The translations under genes and the position numbers were made by a program. The notes under the pieces are model-generated. The model worked only from the letters and a program-made list of their open reading frames with translations. It had not been told where the DNA came from and did not search any database. From Bacteroidota bacterium (lineage in GTDB: Bacteria; Bacteroidota; Ignavibacteria; Tepidaquicellales; Tepidaquicellaceae), in the NCBI GenBank assembly GCA_018266875.1, contig JAFDZR010000027.1:1-56966 (forward strand): a stretch of 56,966 bases of DNA, given 5' to 3'. Positions 45,039 through 54,040 of the stretch are shown here, piece by piece; the first letter of the stretch is position 1, and every line of letters begins with the position of its first letter.

Positions 45039-45623
45039 ATGCGGACTTTTATTTCACTGAATATTGACGATGAAACAAAAAAGAAGATCACCGGGACCGT
45101 GGAACGGATTTCTGCTGAGCTGCAAAAAACAAATTCAGCTTACATAAATTATTTAAAATGGGAGGATGAGAAGAAATATCACATCACACTTTTCTTTATC
45201 GGCGAAGTTAATGCAGAAAAATCAAAGGAAATTGAATCCAGTTTATCAGATCTCAGATTTAATTTCACAAAGAACTTGATCAGTTTCAAAATAACCAAAG
45301 TAAACGCTTTTCCGAATTTTCGTTATCCAAGAGTTCTGATACTCGACGCTGAAAATGAAAAAGGAGAAACCCTGATCCTTTCCGAAACGGTAAAAGAATT
45401 CATGAGAAAAGCCGGATTTGTTTCTGATAAAAAATTCCATCCCCATATTACGCTTGCAAGAGTGAAACGTGACAGAAAAGTAAACCTCACTTCCATAAAG
45501 GATCTTTTCATTCCGGAGATCAGATTCTCAATAAACAAATTCAGTCTGATGGAAAGCAGACTTTCTCCGGGCGGCGCAGAGCATTCTCTCATAAAAGATT
45601 TTTTTCTGAAATATGAAAAATAA
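45039..45623 (+). CDS. thpR: RNA 2',3'-cyclic phosphodiesterase (ThpR, 2H family)
   Basis: The product has 194 residues. Two HxTx motifs mark the 2H phosphoesterase superfamily: His48-Ile-Thr50-Leu (YHITLFF) and His136-Ile-Thr138-Leu (FHPHITLARVK). The N-terminus (MRTFISLNIDDETKKKI) and the SLMESRLSPGGAEHSLI end are typical. It hydrolyses RNA 2',3'-cyclic phosphates and is often called 2'-5' RNA ligase. It is monocistronic and rightward. Confidence 0.93.
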   Translation: MRTFISLNIDDETKKKITGTVERISAELQKTNSAYINYLKWEDEKKYHITLFFIGEVNAEKSKEIESSLSDLRFNFTKNLISFKITKVNAFPNFRYPRVLILDAENEKGETLILSETVKEFMRKAGFVSDKKFHPHITLARVKRDRKVNLTSIKDLFIPEIRFSINKFSLMESRLSPGGAEHSLIKDFFLKYEK

Positions 45624-45642
45624 GATAAATAATTAACCCAAT

Positions 45643-45651
45643 ATACCTGCC
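45643..45651 (+). promoter_or_regulatory. B12-riboswitch-like 3' box fragment (ATACCTGCC)
   Basis: ATACCTGCC is the exact tail motif of cobalamin riboswitches, found in the spacer ahead of the TonB receptor. In a real riboswitch it should follow, not precede, the CCCGCCACTGT box at 45750-45762. This order is therefore reversed here, and a functional riboswitch is not claimed. Confidence 0.2.
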
Positions 45652-45749
45652 AACTTCTCATTCCCAAACCTCTGCAGGGAATGATCAATATTTCAGCATA
45701 ATTAAGTTCTTTTCAGACGACGGGTTTCGCGTAAAGAGATTTTTTAAAT

Positions 45750-45762
45750 CCCGCCACTGTGA
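45750..45762 (+). promoter_or_regulatory. B12-riboswitch-like CCCGCCACTGTGA box
   Basis: The 13-mer matches the conserved core box of cobalamin riboswitches. It overlaps the palindrome GTGATTTAAATCAT by four bases. Other conserved parts (GGTGnAAAnCC upstream, GGGAAG further on) could not be found, so it may be a fragment, a decayed riboswitch or coincidence. Confidence 0.3.
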
Positions 45763-45772
45763 TTTAAATCAT
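45759..45772 (+). promoter_or_regulatory. FNR/CRP-like palindrome upstream of the TonB receptor
   Basis: GTGATTTAAATCAT fits TTGAT-N4-ATCAA in four of five bases per half. Its centre (45765.5) lies 33 bases before the centre of the TAATTTTG box at 45795-45802, a match to the Bacteroidota TAnnTTTG promoter element. The hydrogenase operon has the same 33-base spacing. The overlap with the B12-like box leaves the meaning open. Confidence 0.4.
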
Positions 45773-45805
45773 AATGAGTAGGGATTAATTTGATTAATTT
45801 TGTAT

Positions 45806-48193
45806 ATGAAAACAATGTTTTTCATATCTGTATTATTGATCTCTACAGCCGCAGTCAGTCTGCAAATGCCTGCCCAGACAGCTCTGGATTTAAGGGTAAC
45901 AGATAAATTCACAGGCGGACCGGTGGAAAATGCATCTGTAATGATCAAGCCGGGCGAATTGACAGGAATTACCGATGAAGACGGAAGAATAAACTTTAAA
46001 GATTTAATGCAAAACAGTTTAACAGTAACTGTCAGCAGGATTGGTTACAAACTTCTTTCGATAAAGACCATTCCGGAGCTCAATAAAATCAATTTAATTA
46101 ATATAGAATTAGAACAGTCTGAAATTCTTTCAGGCGAAGTGAAAATCTATTCAACCCGGACTGAGAATCAGATAAGGTATGCCATTCTGCCGGTATCTCT
46201 TATAACAAAAAAAGATTTTGATTTCCTGCCTGTGATTTCCGTTCCGGACTTCATGAAAAGCAAACCCGGAGTAAATCTTGTCAGAGACGGAATGTGGGCG
46301 TCGGACATAAACATCAGAGGTCTCAGCAGGGACAATGTAATTGTTTACATCAACGGCAGCAGAGTCGAAACTGCAAACAATCAGGCGGCAAGATTTTCGC
46401 TTATAGATGAAAATGCAATTGAGAGAGTCGAAATAATTAAAGGAGGTGTTTCATCCATTTACGGTTCGGGCGGAACAGGCGGTATGGTCAGCATTAAAAC
46501 CCTCTCCGGAGATTTTTCCAAAAAGATTAATTTAAAGGGAATCATTTCAGGCGAATTTTTTTCCGTCAATAAATTATCCGGCACAGGGATTTCTCTGATG
46601 CTTAGCAGTAAAAAAATAAAAGCGGATTTGTTTTCTTCATTCAGGGAAGCGTCAGATACCAAAAGTCCGTCAGGGATAATTCCGAACAGTTCATTCAGGG
46701 ATTACGGAATTTCATTTTCCGCAGGAATAAAACTCAACAAGGATCAGGAAGCCGGTATTGAATATCAGAAATTCAAATCGCCTTATGCGGGAATTCCCGG
46801 AAGTTACCCGCTTTTTCCCGATAATGCAAAAGTATCTTACATTCCGGCTGACAGGGATATGTTCGCAGTGAACTATAAAATAAGCAGAGTTTCAGATCTG
46901 ATAAAGAATATTTCGGCGCGGTTCTATCTGCAGAATATTTTCAGAAACACGGAAGTGCTTCCCAACAGTTCAGTCTTCATGCCGGCTTCAGGCTCGAATC
47001 CCGCGAAAAGAATTGACAACATTTTAATAAATCCTGAAGGGAAACATTACACAAAAGGTATGCTTCTGCAGAACGAACTGCAGAAAGGAAACAGCAAACT
47101 TGTATCGGGAATAGATGCATGGCAGAGGAGATTAACCACTTCAAGGAAAAGAAAGCAGATCATTACAAATTTTGATTCCGCCGGCAATATCATTTCCGTC
47201 TCGGAAATAATTACAGGCGATATTCCGATTCCTGATTCCCGGTATACAAGCATCGGAATTTTTCTGAATGATGAGACAAGTTTTTTAAATGACAGAATAT
47301 ATGTAAATGCCGGCGGAAGAGTTGACGGAATTTTTGTTTCAAATGACGAATCTCTGAATCCTTTTTACACAATTACAAACGGTGTTCTCAATAACACTCC
47401 TCCCGGTCAGAAAGTCCTTTGGAAAGCATCAGAAAACAACGATATATCATGGAGTTTTAACGGCGGTCTGAATTATCTGCTCACAGATAAACTTCATTTA
47501 TCGGGAAATTTTTCCGCATCTTTCAGATCACCCTCGCTCGAAGAAAGATATCAGTACATTGACCTCGGCAATATTGTAAGGATTGGCAATCCCGCTTTGA
47601 AACCCGAACTCGGATACTTTATTTCATCCGCATTGAAATACTGGAGCGGGAATATGAATATTTCTTTTGAAACGTTTGTAAATTTATTATCGGATCTGAT
47701 CTCTGAAATTCCCGGAACTTATGAAAACCGCCAGGCGCTGATAAAGACCAACATAGGGAAAGCCCGTCTTGCAGGGTTTGATTTTGACGTGGATTATAAT
47801 TTTTACAAAAGTTTTGTATTCTATGCGAATGCTTCTTTTGTCAACGGTGAAAATACTGAAGATAATTCGGCATTGCCCCAGATCCCTCCGCTGAACGGAA
47901 CCATTGGGATTAAATTCTCAGCTCCGAAATATTTTTCGGTAAATCTGAATTCAGTTTTGTTTGCCGCGCAGAACAGAGTTGCAGCTGGCGAAATTAAAAC
48001 TCCGGGATATAACATATTTAATTTTTATACCGGAATGAGCGGACTGAGGCTCGGATCCGTAAGGCTTAATATTACCGCGGGAGTTGAAAATATTTTTAAC
48101 GTAAATTACCGTGATCATCTTTCCACTTCGAGAGGATCTTATGTATCCGAACCCGGCAGAAATATTTTTCTTAAATCGGGATTAGTTTTCTAA
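45806..48193 (+). CDS. TonB-dependent outer-membrane receptor
   Basis: The frame opens with TTG at 45800, but the ATG at 45806 starts the signal peptide MKTMFFISVLLISTAAVSLQ and is preferred. The product is 795 residues: a carboxypeptidase-regulatory-like domain (~28-115), then the plug (DFMKSKPGVNLVR, INIRGLSRDNVIVYINGSRV, AIERVEIIKGGVSSIYGSGG), then the 22-strand barrel ending in an aromatic residue (KSGLVF). Substrate cannot be told from sequence. Near the start lie an FNR/CRP-like palindrome and a B12-like box. The EamA gene follows after 15 bases, so a shared transcript is likely. Confidence 0.9.
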   Translation: MKTMFFISVLLISTAAVSLQMPAQTALDLRVTDKFTGGPVENASVMIKPGELTGITDEDGRINFKDLMQNSLTVTVSRIGYKLLSIKTIPELNKINLINIELEQSEILSGEVKIYSTRTENQIRYAILPVSLITKKDFDFLPVISVPDFMKSKPGVNLVRDGMWASDINIRGLSRDNVIVYINGSRVETANNQAARFSLIDENAIERVEIIKGGVSSIYGSGGTGGMVSIKTLSGDFSKKINLKGIISGEFFSVNKLSGTGISLMLSSKKIKADLFSSFREASDTKSPSGIIPNSSFRDYGISFSAGIKLNKDQEAGIEYQKFKSPYAGIPGSYPLFPDNAKVSYIPADRDMFAVNYKISRVSDLIKNISARFYLQNIFRNTEVLPNSSVFMPASGSNPAKRIDNILINPEGKHYTKGMLLQNELQKGNSKLVSGIDAWQRRLTTSRKRKQIITNFDSAGNIISVSEIITGDIPIPDSRYTSIGIFLNDETSFLNDRIYVNAGGRVDGIFVSNDESLNPFYTITNGVLNNTPPGQKVLWKASENNDISWSFNGGLNYLLTDKLHLSGNFSASFRSPSLEERYQYIDLGNIVRIGNPALKPELGYFISSALKYWSGNMNISFETFVNLLSDLISEIPGTYENRQALIKTNIGKARLAGFDFDVDYNFYKSFVFYANASFVNGENTEDNSALPQIPPLNGTIGIKFSAPKYFSVNLNSVLFAAQNRVAAGEIKTPGYNIFNFYTGMSGLRLGSVRLNITAGVENIFNVNYRDHLSTSRGSYVSEPGRNIFLKSGLVF

Positions 48194-48208
48194 AAATAAA
48201 AAATCGTC

Positions 48209-49093
48209 ATGACCTGGTTCTGGCTAGCTATATTATCAGCTTTCTTATCCGCATCCGCCGCCATAATTCAGAAAAGAATTTTGTTTGATGTCAGACCCCT
48301 TGATTTTTCTCTGATTGTATCCGGATTAATTGCAGTGCTTTCAACGCCTCTCCTTGCTTTGACAGATTTCGGATATTTTGATATGAGTTCTTTAATGTAT
48401 CTGTTCCTTAAATCCGTTCTGAATGCTTTTGCATTTTTATGCATCATGACTGCCCTAAAGAATCTGCAGCTCAGCAGAGCTCTGCCGGTGCTGGCAGCGA
48501 CTCCTATGTTCATCGCTCTGCTTGCATTTATTTTTCTGGGAGAATCTTTAAGCGCTTATGAAGTTACCGGAATGTTTTTAATTGTGACAGGAACATACAT
48601 ACTTGAACTCAAAAAGGAAGAGGGTTTTCTTCATCCCCTTACAGTTTTCAAAAATTCCGGATATCACAGGATCATTCTTCTGGCTTTGCTGCTGATGTCG
48701 GTTTCATCCGTGATGGATAAATTTATTCTTGTAAAATTCAAACTCCCGCCTGTATTATTTGTCGTAGTTCAGAATTATTTTTTTCTTCTTATCTTTTTGA
48801 TAACTTACCTGCTGACGGGGAAAAATTCATTCGGTTCAGTATTCAAATCAGTTAAAAGCAGACAGTTGTTTTTTCTTATTCTGATCACTGCTCTGCTGAC
48901 TATCGGATACAGACTGGCTCAGATCGGATCTGTAAAACTCGCCCCGGTTGGAGTTGTGATCTCCTTGAAAAGATTATCAGTATTGTTTGCAGTTTTAATT
49001 GGAACCAAAATATTCAGGGAAGAAAGTTATTTCAAAAAGATTGCGGCGACTTTCCTTATTGTTGCAGGAGCTATGATGATCTATGAGGATTGA
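48209..49093 (+). CDS. EamA-family (DMT) transporter
   Basis: The product has 294 residues and ten membrane helices in two EamA halves. The first ends with the conserved ALPVLAATPMFIALLAFIFLGE, and the second with VKLAPVGVVISLKRLSVLFAVLIG. DMT transporters move amino acids, sugars or metabolites; the substrate is unknown. The last 13 bases overlap the convergent histidine kinase gene (49081-49093). Confidence 0.88.
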   Translation: MTWFWLAILSAFLSASAAIIQKRILFDVRPLDFSLIVSGLIAVLSTPLLALTDFGYFDMSSLMYLFLKSVLNAFAFLCIMTALKNLQLSRALPVLAATPMFIALLAFIFLGESLSAYEVTGMFLIVTGTYILELKKEEGFLHPLTVFKNSGYHRIILLALLLMSVSSVMDKFILVKFKLPPVLFVVVQNYFFLLIFLITYLLTGKNSFGSVFKSVKSRQLFFLILITALLTIGYRLAQIGSVKLAPVGVVISLKRLSVLFAVLIGTKIFREESYFKKIAATFLIVAGAMMIYED

Positions 49094-50478
49094 GAAACTT
49101 CACCGTAAGGAAGAAGAATTATTACTGATGTTCCGGGGAATTCCGCAGTTCCTATATCAGAAGGACTTTTGATGTGAAGTTTTCCGTTATGCTTTTCGAC
49201 TATCTGCTTTACTACATACAGCCCGAGTCCGGTTCCCTCTTTCTTTGTTGACTTTGCATTCCCGGCGCGGTAGAACTCATTAGTAATGTTCATCATCTCC
49301 TCTGCAGGAATCCCTATTCCCGTATCAGCAACTGTAATGCATATTCCGTCATTTCTGTCGGAAAATACAACTTCAACCTTTCCTTCCATATGATTGTATT
49401 TGACAGCATTGCTGATAACGTTTGACAGCATTAATTCCATCAGACTTTTGTCGGCATAAAAAGATTTCTTTTCTTTTCTGCTGTCTGTAAAATGGAGAGT
49501 GATCATTTCAGACCTGGCTTTATCATTCATAGCTTCGAATATTCCCCTTACTATAAGTTCAGGTTCCGTTTTTACTCTGTTTAACTTTTTGAGCTGTTTT
49601 ATTTTTGAGACTTCAAGAATATTGTTGGTAAGTTCGATTGCTTCTGCGGATCTTCGTTTCATTTTTATTAATATATCCCTTGCCTTTTCACTGATCTCAC
49701 CGGCTATTCCGTCGACAAGCAGATTCAGATAAGATAATATCACGGACAGAGGGGATTTTACTTCATGCACTACTGCAAGTATGTATTTTTGTTTTTCAAT
49801 TTCCGTCTGTTCGATTTTTTCTATTGCATTCATGAGCTGCTGTTCCCTTCTGTATAAAGCGCTGGTAAGGTGATTCACAAGCTGTACGCTCAGAAGTATC
49901 ATGAGCCAGAATGACATGAGATTCAGCACCAGATAATTTAAACTCAGTTGTCTCACAGACTCGGTATTTGAGATAGGAAATTCTCTGATGAATCCAAAAT
50001 GAACTGAAAAATTCAGAACAGTGAAAAATGACAGCAGAACGATCATTAAAAAATAAATGATTCTTCCCGGCAGTATCAGGCTTCCGATGATTGCATGAAA
50101 TATAAAAAAAAGATAAAACGGACTGTTGATCAGACCCGTCAGATATACAATAAACATTAACGCAGTAAGATCCAGTAATATCTGAAGCAGGGCGAATTTG
50201 ATCGGATGAAATGCACTGATCTCATTTTTCAGAATCTTTGTTCCTGACAGATAACTAAAGATAAGATTATATGCAAGAATACAGCACAGTATAACGGCAA
50301 TGCCTGTCTTCTGTTCAATGAAAATATATTCATTGGTAAGATATACAATAAAAATATACAGGCAAAGTAATAAAACTACTGCTATGTATCTGAGTTTGAT
50401 AAACCATTTGTTTCTCTCGGATACCAGTTCCCAGAGATAATCAAGGTCACTTGTATTTTGAGGAATAAGATTTATCAT
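49081..50478 (-). CDS. Membrane sensor histidine kinase of the hydrogenase operon
   Basis: The product has 465 residues. About six membrane helices (roughly 31-50, 60-78, 96-114, 119-137, 139-157, 182-201) have only short loops, so the sensor may be membrane-embedded. HisKA follows with the H box at His238 (AVVHEVKSPLSVIL). The HATPase domain has the N box (Asn353/Asn357, SNVISNAVKYN), G1 at Asp385 (DTGIGIP) and G2 (GTGLGLYVVK, 415-424). It lies 16 bases after hydA as the last of the five-gene operon, with a receiver-only regulator as the first. The pair may sense redox state or membrane energetics, but the stimulus is unknown. Confidence 0.9.
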   Translation of the reverse strand: MINLIPQNTSDLDYLWELVSERNKWFIKLRYIAVVLLLCLYIFIVYLTNEYIFIEQKTGIAVILCCILAYNLIFSYLSGTKILKNEISAFHPIKFALLQILLDLTALMFIVYLTGLINSPFYLFFIFHAIIGSLILPGRIIYFLMIVLLSFFTVLNFSVHFGFIREFPISNTESVRQLSLNYLVLNLMSFWLMILLSVQLVNHLTSALYRREQQLMNAIEKIEQTEIEKQKYILAVVHEVKSPLSVILSYLNLLVDGIAGEISEKARDILIKMKRRSAEAIELTNNILEVSKIKQLKKLNRVKTEPELIVRGIFEAMNDKARSEMITLHFTDSRKEKKSFYADKSLMELMLSNVISNAVKYNHMEGKVEVVFSDRNDGICITVADTGIGIPAEEMMNITNEFYRAGNAKSTKKEGTGLGLYVVKQIVEKHNGKLHIKSPSDIGTAEFPGTSVIILLPYGEVSQSS

Positions 50479-50494
50479 AATAAAAAATTTTATC

Positions 50495-52363
50495 TCAGTT
50501 TATAAACTTACCGCGCTTAGTGTATTTTGTATGAAGCAGTTTATGAGAGATTTTTCCGCACGGACCGTCAGTAAAATATTTTTCATAAATATATTTTATC
50601 TTCGGATTTTCATGAGATTTCCTTACGGCACTTGCTCCGTCTTCCTCGTAAATCGCTTTAGCTCTGAGTTTTCTTATGCTCTCGGAAGTCGGGATAGGCT
50701 GACCTCCGCCGCCTATGCATCCGCCGGGGCATGCCATTATTTCAACAAAATGATAACCTTCGAGTTCTCCTTTAATTAACATATCCATTACCACTTTTGC
50801 ATTTGCCGTTCCGTGAGCTACTATGAATTTCAGATCTGTGCCTTCCAGAAAAGAAAATTCTTCTATGCAGTTTTCAAGTTTTACAGAAGCTTCTTTTATT
50901 CCTTTCATTCCCCGGCATGCTTCAATGTTAAGATCTTTGAACGGAACAGGTCTTCCGGTTACAAGTTCATATACCGTTCTGAGTGCAGCTTCCATTACGC
51001 CTCCAGTAGAACCGAATATCAAACCAGCTCCAGACGCTTCTCCGAACGGATCATCAAATGACGACTTCGGAAGTTCAGGAAGCACAAGTCCCGCCTCGCG
51101 GATCATTTTTGCCATTTCCCTGGTAGTCAGTCCGTAATCAACGTCTTTGAATCCCGATGAATTCATCTCAGGTCTGTTGCATTCGAATTTTTTTGCAGCG
51201 CAGGGCATCAAAGCTACCGTAACAATATCAGCAGGATCAATACCCGACTCTTCAGCATAAAAAGTTTTGAGCACTGCTCCGAACATCTGCTGAGGTGATT
51301 TTGCCGTTGATAAATAATCAAGTTTTTCAGGATAAAAATGTTCAATGAATTTCACCCATCCGGGCGAACATGATGTAAACTGCGGAAGCATAACGGATTT
51401 ATCCTTATCTACAATCGCTTTTTTCAGTCTGCCGAGAAGTTCAGTTCCTTCTTCCATTATTGTCAGATCGGCTGAAAAATTTGTATCAAAGACTCTGTCA
51501 AAGCCGATCATTCTCGCAGCAGTATTAAGCTGTCCCGTCATTGAATTTCCCGGCGGCAGTCCGAACTCTTCACCTATTGAAGCTCTCGGCGAAGGAGCTG
51601 TCTGAAGTATAACGTGTTTAGACGGATCTTCTATGGCTTTCCATATCTGATCAGACGGATCATTTGCATGAAGCGCTGCGGTAGGACATCTGTTAATGCA
51701 CTGTCCGCAGTTTATACAGATAACATCATTCAGGGGAGTATCCATGAATGTTGATATTTTTGTGTCATAACCTCTGTTAACGGCTTCGAGCACTCCGACC
51801 TCCTGCAGATCAATGCAAGTCCTTACGCATCTTCTGCAGAGTATACATTTGTCCATGTCTCTTACTACCGCATGGGATGAATCGTCAACTTCAAATCTCG
51901 GCTCACAAACGTGACCGAATTCATAGCTGTCGATCCCGTATTCTCTTGCCAATCTCTGAAGTTCACAATTGTTGTTCCTGACACAGCTGTAACATTCCCC
52001 GTAGTGTTCGCTCAGCATAAGGTCAACAATATGTTTCCTTGCTTTTCTTACCTTATTGGAAAAAGTTTTTATCTTAACGGGTGACGTAACGGGATAAGAA
52101 CAAGCCGTCTGAAGATTTTTCATTCCTTCGACCTCAACAAGACACATTCTGCAGTTACCGGCAATACAAAGATCCTCATGGTAACAGAGCGTGGGAATAT
52201 GAATATTATTGTCTCTGCAGATATCAAGAATAGATCTGCCGAGCGGCACTCTTAATTTTTTTCCGTTGAGCTCAATTGAAACTTCCGCACCAATCCCGGT
52301 TTTATTAATATTTTCAGCGTTAAACGGTCTCTGTGACACCGGACTTCTTAATTCCTTTTTCAT
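50495..52363 (-). CDS. hydA: [FeFe] hydrogenase large subunit HydA
   Basis: The 622-residue product has the full multi-cluster layout. It has a plant-type [2Fe-2S] domain (C60, C71, C74, C88), a His-Cys [4Fe-4S] site (H120, C124, C127, C133) and two [4Fe-4S] clusters (C173/C176/C179/C183 and C216/C219/C222/C226). The H-cluster domain has L1 TSCSPGW (330-336), L2 MPCAAKKFE (386-394) and L3 EIMACPGGCIGGGGQP (541-556), then a small-subunit-like tail. L1 has Ser in place of the second Cys of the canonical TSCCPxW. With HydB and HydC it forms a trimeric NAD(P)H-linked, possibly bifurcating, cytoplasmic enzyme. The maturases HydE, HydF and HydG are not in the window. Confidence 0.96.
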   Translation of the reverse strand: MKKELRSPVSQRPFNAENINKTGIGAEVSIELNGKKLRVPLGRSILDICRDNNIHIPTLCYHEDLCIAGNCRMCLVEVEGMKNLQTACSYPVTSPVKIKTFSNKVRKARKHIVDLMLSEHYGECYSCVRNNNCELQRLAREYGIDSYEFGHVCEPRFEVDDSSHAVVRDMDKCILCRRCVRTCIDLQEVGVLEAVNRGYDTKISTFMDTPLNDVICINCGQCINRCPTAALHANDPSDQIWKAIEDPSKHVILQTAPSPRASIGEEFGLPPGNSMTGQLNTAARMIGFDRVFDTNFSADLTIMEEGTELLGRLKKAIVDKDKSVMLPQFTSCSPGWVKFIEHFYPEKLDYLSTAKSPQQMFGAVLKTFYAEESGIDPADIVTVALMPCAAKKFECNRPEMNSSGFKDVDYGLTTREMAKMIREAGLVLPELPKSSFDDPFGEASGAGLIFGSTGGVMEAALRTVYELVTGRPVPFKDLNIEACRGMKGIKEASVKLENCIEEFSFLEGTDLKFIVAHGTANAKVVMDMLIKGELEGYHFVEIMACPGGCIGGGGQPIPTSESIRKLRAKAIYEEDGASAVRKSHENPKIKYIYEKYFTDGPCGKISHKLLHTKYTKRGKFIN

Positions 52364-52376
52364 CGTGATAAATTTT

Positions 52377-53570
52377 TTAATTCATTCCGAAGATCTCATC
52401 TTTAAAATTATTCAGTATTGAAATGAACGGATTCGGACTGGTCTGACCGAGTCCGCATTTCGAAGCGATCTTCATTGTTTCGCCGAGTTCTTTTAGTTTC
52501 TCAATGTATTCCAGTGAGTATTCGTTATTTCTGATCATATTCACTCCTTCAAGGAGTTTAACGTTTCCGATACGGCACGGAGTGCACTGACCGCAGGATT
52601 CCTCCGTGAAAAATTCCATGAAGTTCTGCAGTACATCAATCATTTTTCTGTTTTTATTAAAGACCATTACAGATCCGCCTGTTGAAGCGTCCTCAAATGA
52701 TATTTGACGGCTGAATTCGGATTCGGGAATGCATATTCCTGATGCTCCGCCTATCTGTACTGCTTTAGTATTTTCAGCCCCGCAGAGATCAAGCAGTTCC
52801 TTTATTGTAATTCCCCACTGAAGTTCATATACTCCGGGATATCTGCAGTCACCTGATACGGAGAATAATTTTGAACCGGAAGATTTCCCGGTGCCGAATT
52901 TATGATACCATTCTCCGCCTTTGTTAATTATATGAGGAACGGATGCAAGCGTTTCGACATTGTTCACAACCGTAGGGAAGCCGAGATAACCTGTGTTGAC
53001 CGGGAATGGCGGTCTGTTTCTAGGTTCGCCGCGATGTCCTTCGAGCGATTCTATCAAAGCTGTTTCCTCTCCGCATACATACGCCCCCGAGCCGAGCCGT
53101 ATTGATATATCAAAATCAAAATCTTTCCTCCCGCATATATTTTTCCCGAGGTTACCGTCTGATCTCATTTCCTCAATTTTACTTTGCAGAAAATCTTTAA
53201 TGTAGGAATATTCAGCTCTCAGATATATAATTCCTTTTCGCGCGCCGACTGTATATCCGGCTATTATCATTCCCTCGAGTACAAGTTCAGGATATTCGCT
53301 AAGCAGCACTCTGTCCTTGAACGTTCCAGGCTCTCCTTCATCAGCATTGCAGATCACAAATTTTTGCGGAGAGTTTGCGGCGGCGGTAAGCATCCATTTT
53401 ACGGAGACGGGAAATCCCGCTCCGCCTCTGCCTCTTAAACCGGATTCCCTGATCTCAAGTAAAATATCATCACGGTCTGTGAGTAATGCTTTTTTTACAG
53501 CCGAACCTTTTTCATATTCAGAAAACAGAACGGGACCAGTTCTGTTTTTTCTTTCAAATAATTTATTCAT
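52377..53570 (-). CDS. hydB: NADH-binding subunit of trimeric [FeFe] hydrogenase (HydB/NuoF-like)
   Basis: The product has 397 residues. FMN/NAD-site motifs are GRGGAGFPVSVKW (47-59), CNADEGEPGTFKDR (74-87) and GSGAYVCGEETAL (160-172). An SLBB-like region follows. The [4Fe-4S] cluster uses C326, C329, C332 and C372 (ESCGQCTPCRIG and KCGLG). Full-length HydB proteins usually also have an N-terminal thioredoxin-like [2Fe-2S] domain and a C-terminal ferredoxin domain; both are missing here. It overlaps hydC by four bases and precedes hydA by 13. Confidence 0.94.
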   Translation of the reverse strand: MNKLFERKNRTGPVLFSEYEKGSAVKKALLTDRDDILLEIRESGLRGRGGAGFPVSVKWMLTAAANSPQKFVICNADEGEPGTFKDRVLLSEYPELVLEGMIIAGYTVGARKGIIYLRAEYSYIKDFLQSKIEEMRSDGNLGKNICGRKDFDFDISIRLGSGAYVCGEETALIESLEGHRGEPRNRPPFPVNTGYLGFPTVVNNVETLASVPHIINKGGEWYHKFGTGKSSGSKLFSVSGDCRYPGVYELQWGITIKELLDLCGAENTKAVQIGGASGICIPESEFSRQISFEDASTGGSVMVFNKNRKMIDVLQNFMEFFTEESCGQCTPCRIGNVKLLEGVNMIRNNEYSLEYIEKLKELGETMKIASKCGLGQTSPNPFISILNNFKDEIFGMN

Positions 53571-54040
53571 TTTAATTCCTTAATGATCTTTAAAGCGGAC
53601 TCCTTATTAATATTTTCGAATATTTCTCCGTTCACCATCATGGACGGACTTTTATCACATAGTCCGAAACAGTTTACATGTTCAAAAGTCAGCTTTCCGT
53701 CCGGTGTTGTTTCTCCCGGATTTATTTTAAATTCTTTGATGACAGCATCGGAAATTTCCTTACTGCCGTTGAATTCACAGACGATGTTTTTGCAGATCCT
53801 TACAATATTTCTTCCGACCGGTTTATCATATAGGAATGCATAAAAAGATATCACGCTGTTCACTTCGACCGGATGAATGTCCAGTTCAAACGCAATAAGC
53901 TGCTGTGAGTATTCATCTATATATCCGAATTTCTCCTGAAAGTCCTGAAGGATCGGAAGCAGGGAGGTTCTGTCCGGAACATATTTATTCATCAGTTCTG
54001 AAACAAATTCTCTTCTTTTATTTTTTTCTATGTCATTCAT
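53567..54040 (-). CDS. hydC: NuoE-like [2Fe-2S] subunit HydC of trimeric hydrogenase
   Basis: The product has 157 residues with a helical N-terminus (LLPILQDFQEKFGYI) and a thioredoxin-like domain. The cluster ligands are C83 and C88 (ICKNIVC) and C124 and C128 (NCFGLC), the expected C-x4-C and C-x3-C pattern. It passes electrons between HydB flavin and the HydA chain. Its start overlaps the receiver gene by eight bases and its end overlaps hydB by four, so all are translationally coupled. Confidence 0.94.
   Translation of the reverse strand: MNDIEKNKRREFVSELMNKYVPDRTSLLPILQDFQEKFGYIDEYSQQLIAFELDIHPVEVNSVISFYAFLYDKPVGRNIVRICKNIVCEFNGSKEISDAVIKEFKINPGETTPDGKLTFEHVNCFGLCDKSPSMMVNGEIFENINKESALKIIKELK

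Noticed and set aside
51361..51377. HydA inactivated by Ser in the L1 motif
   Set aside because: The rest of the H-cluster motifs are intact and, as far as I recall, the same variant occurs in NAD(P)-linked hydrogenases.
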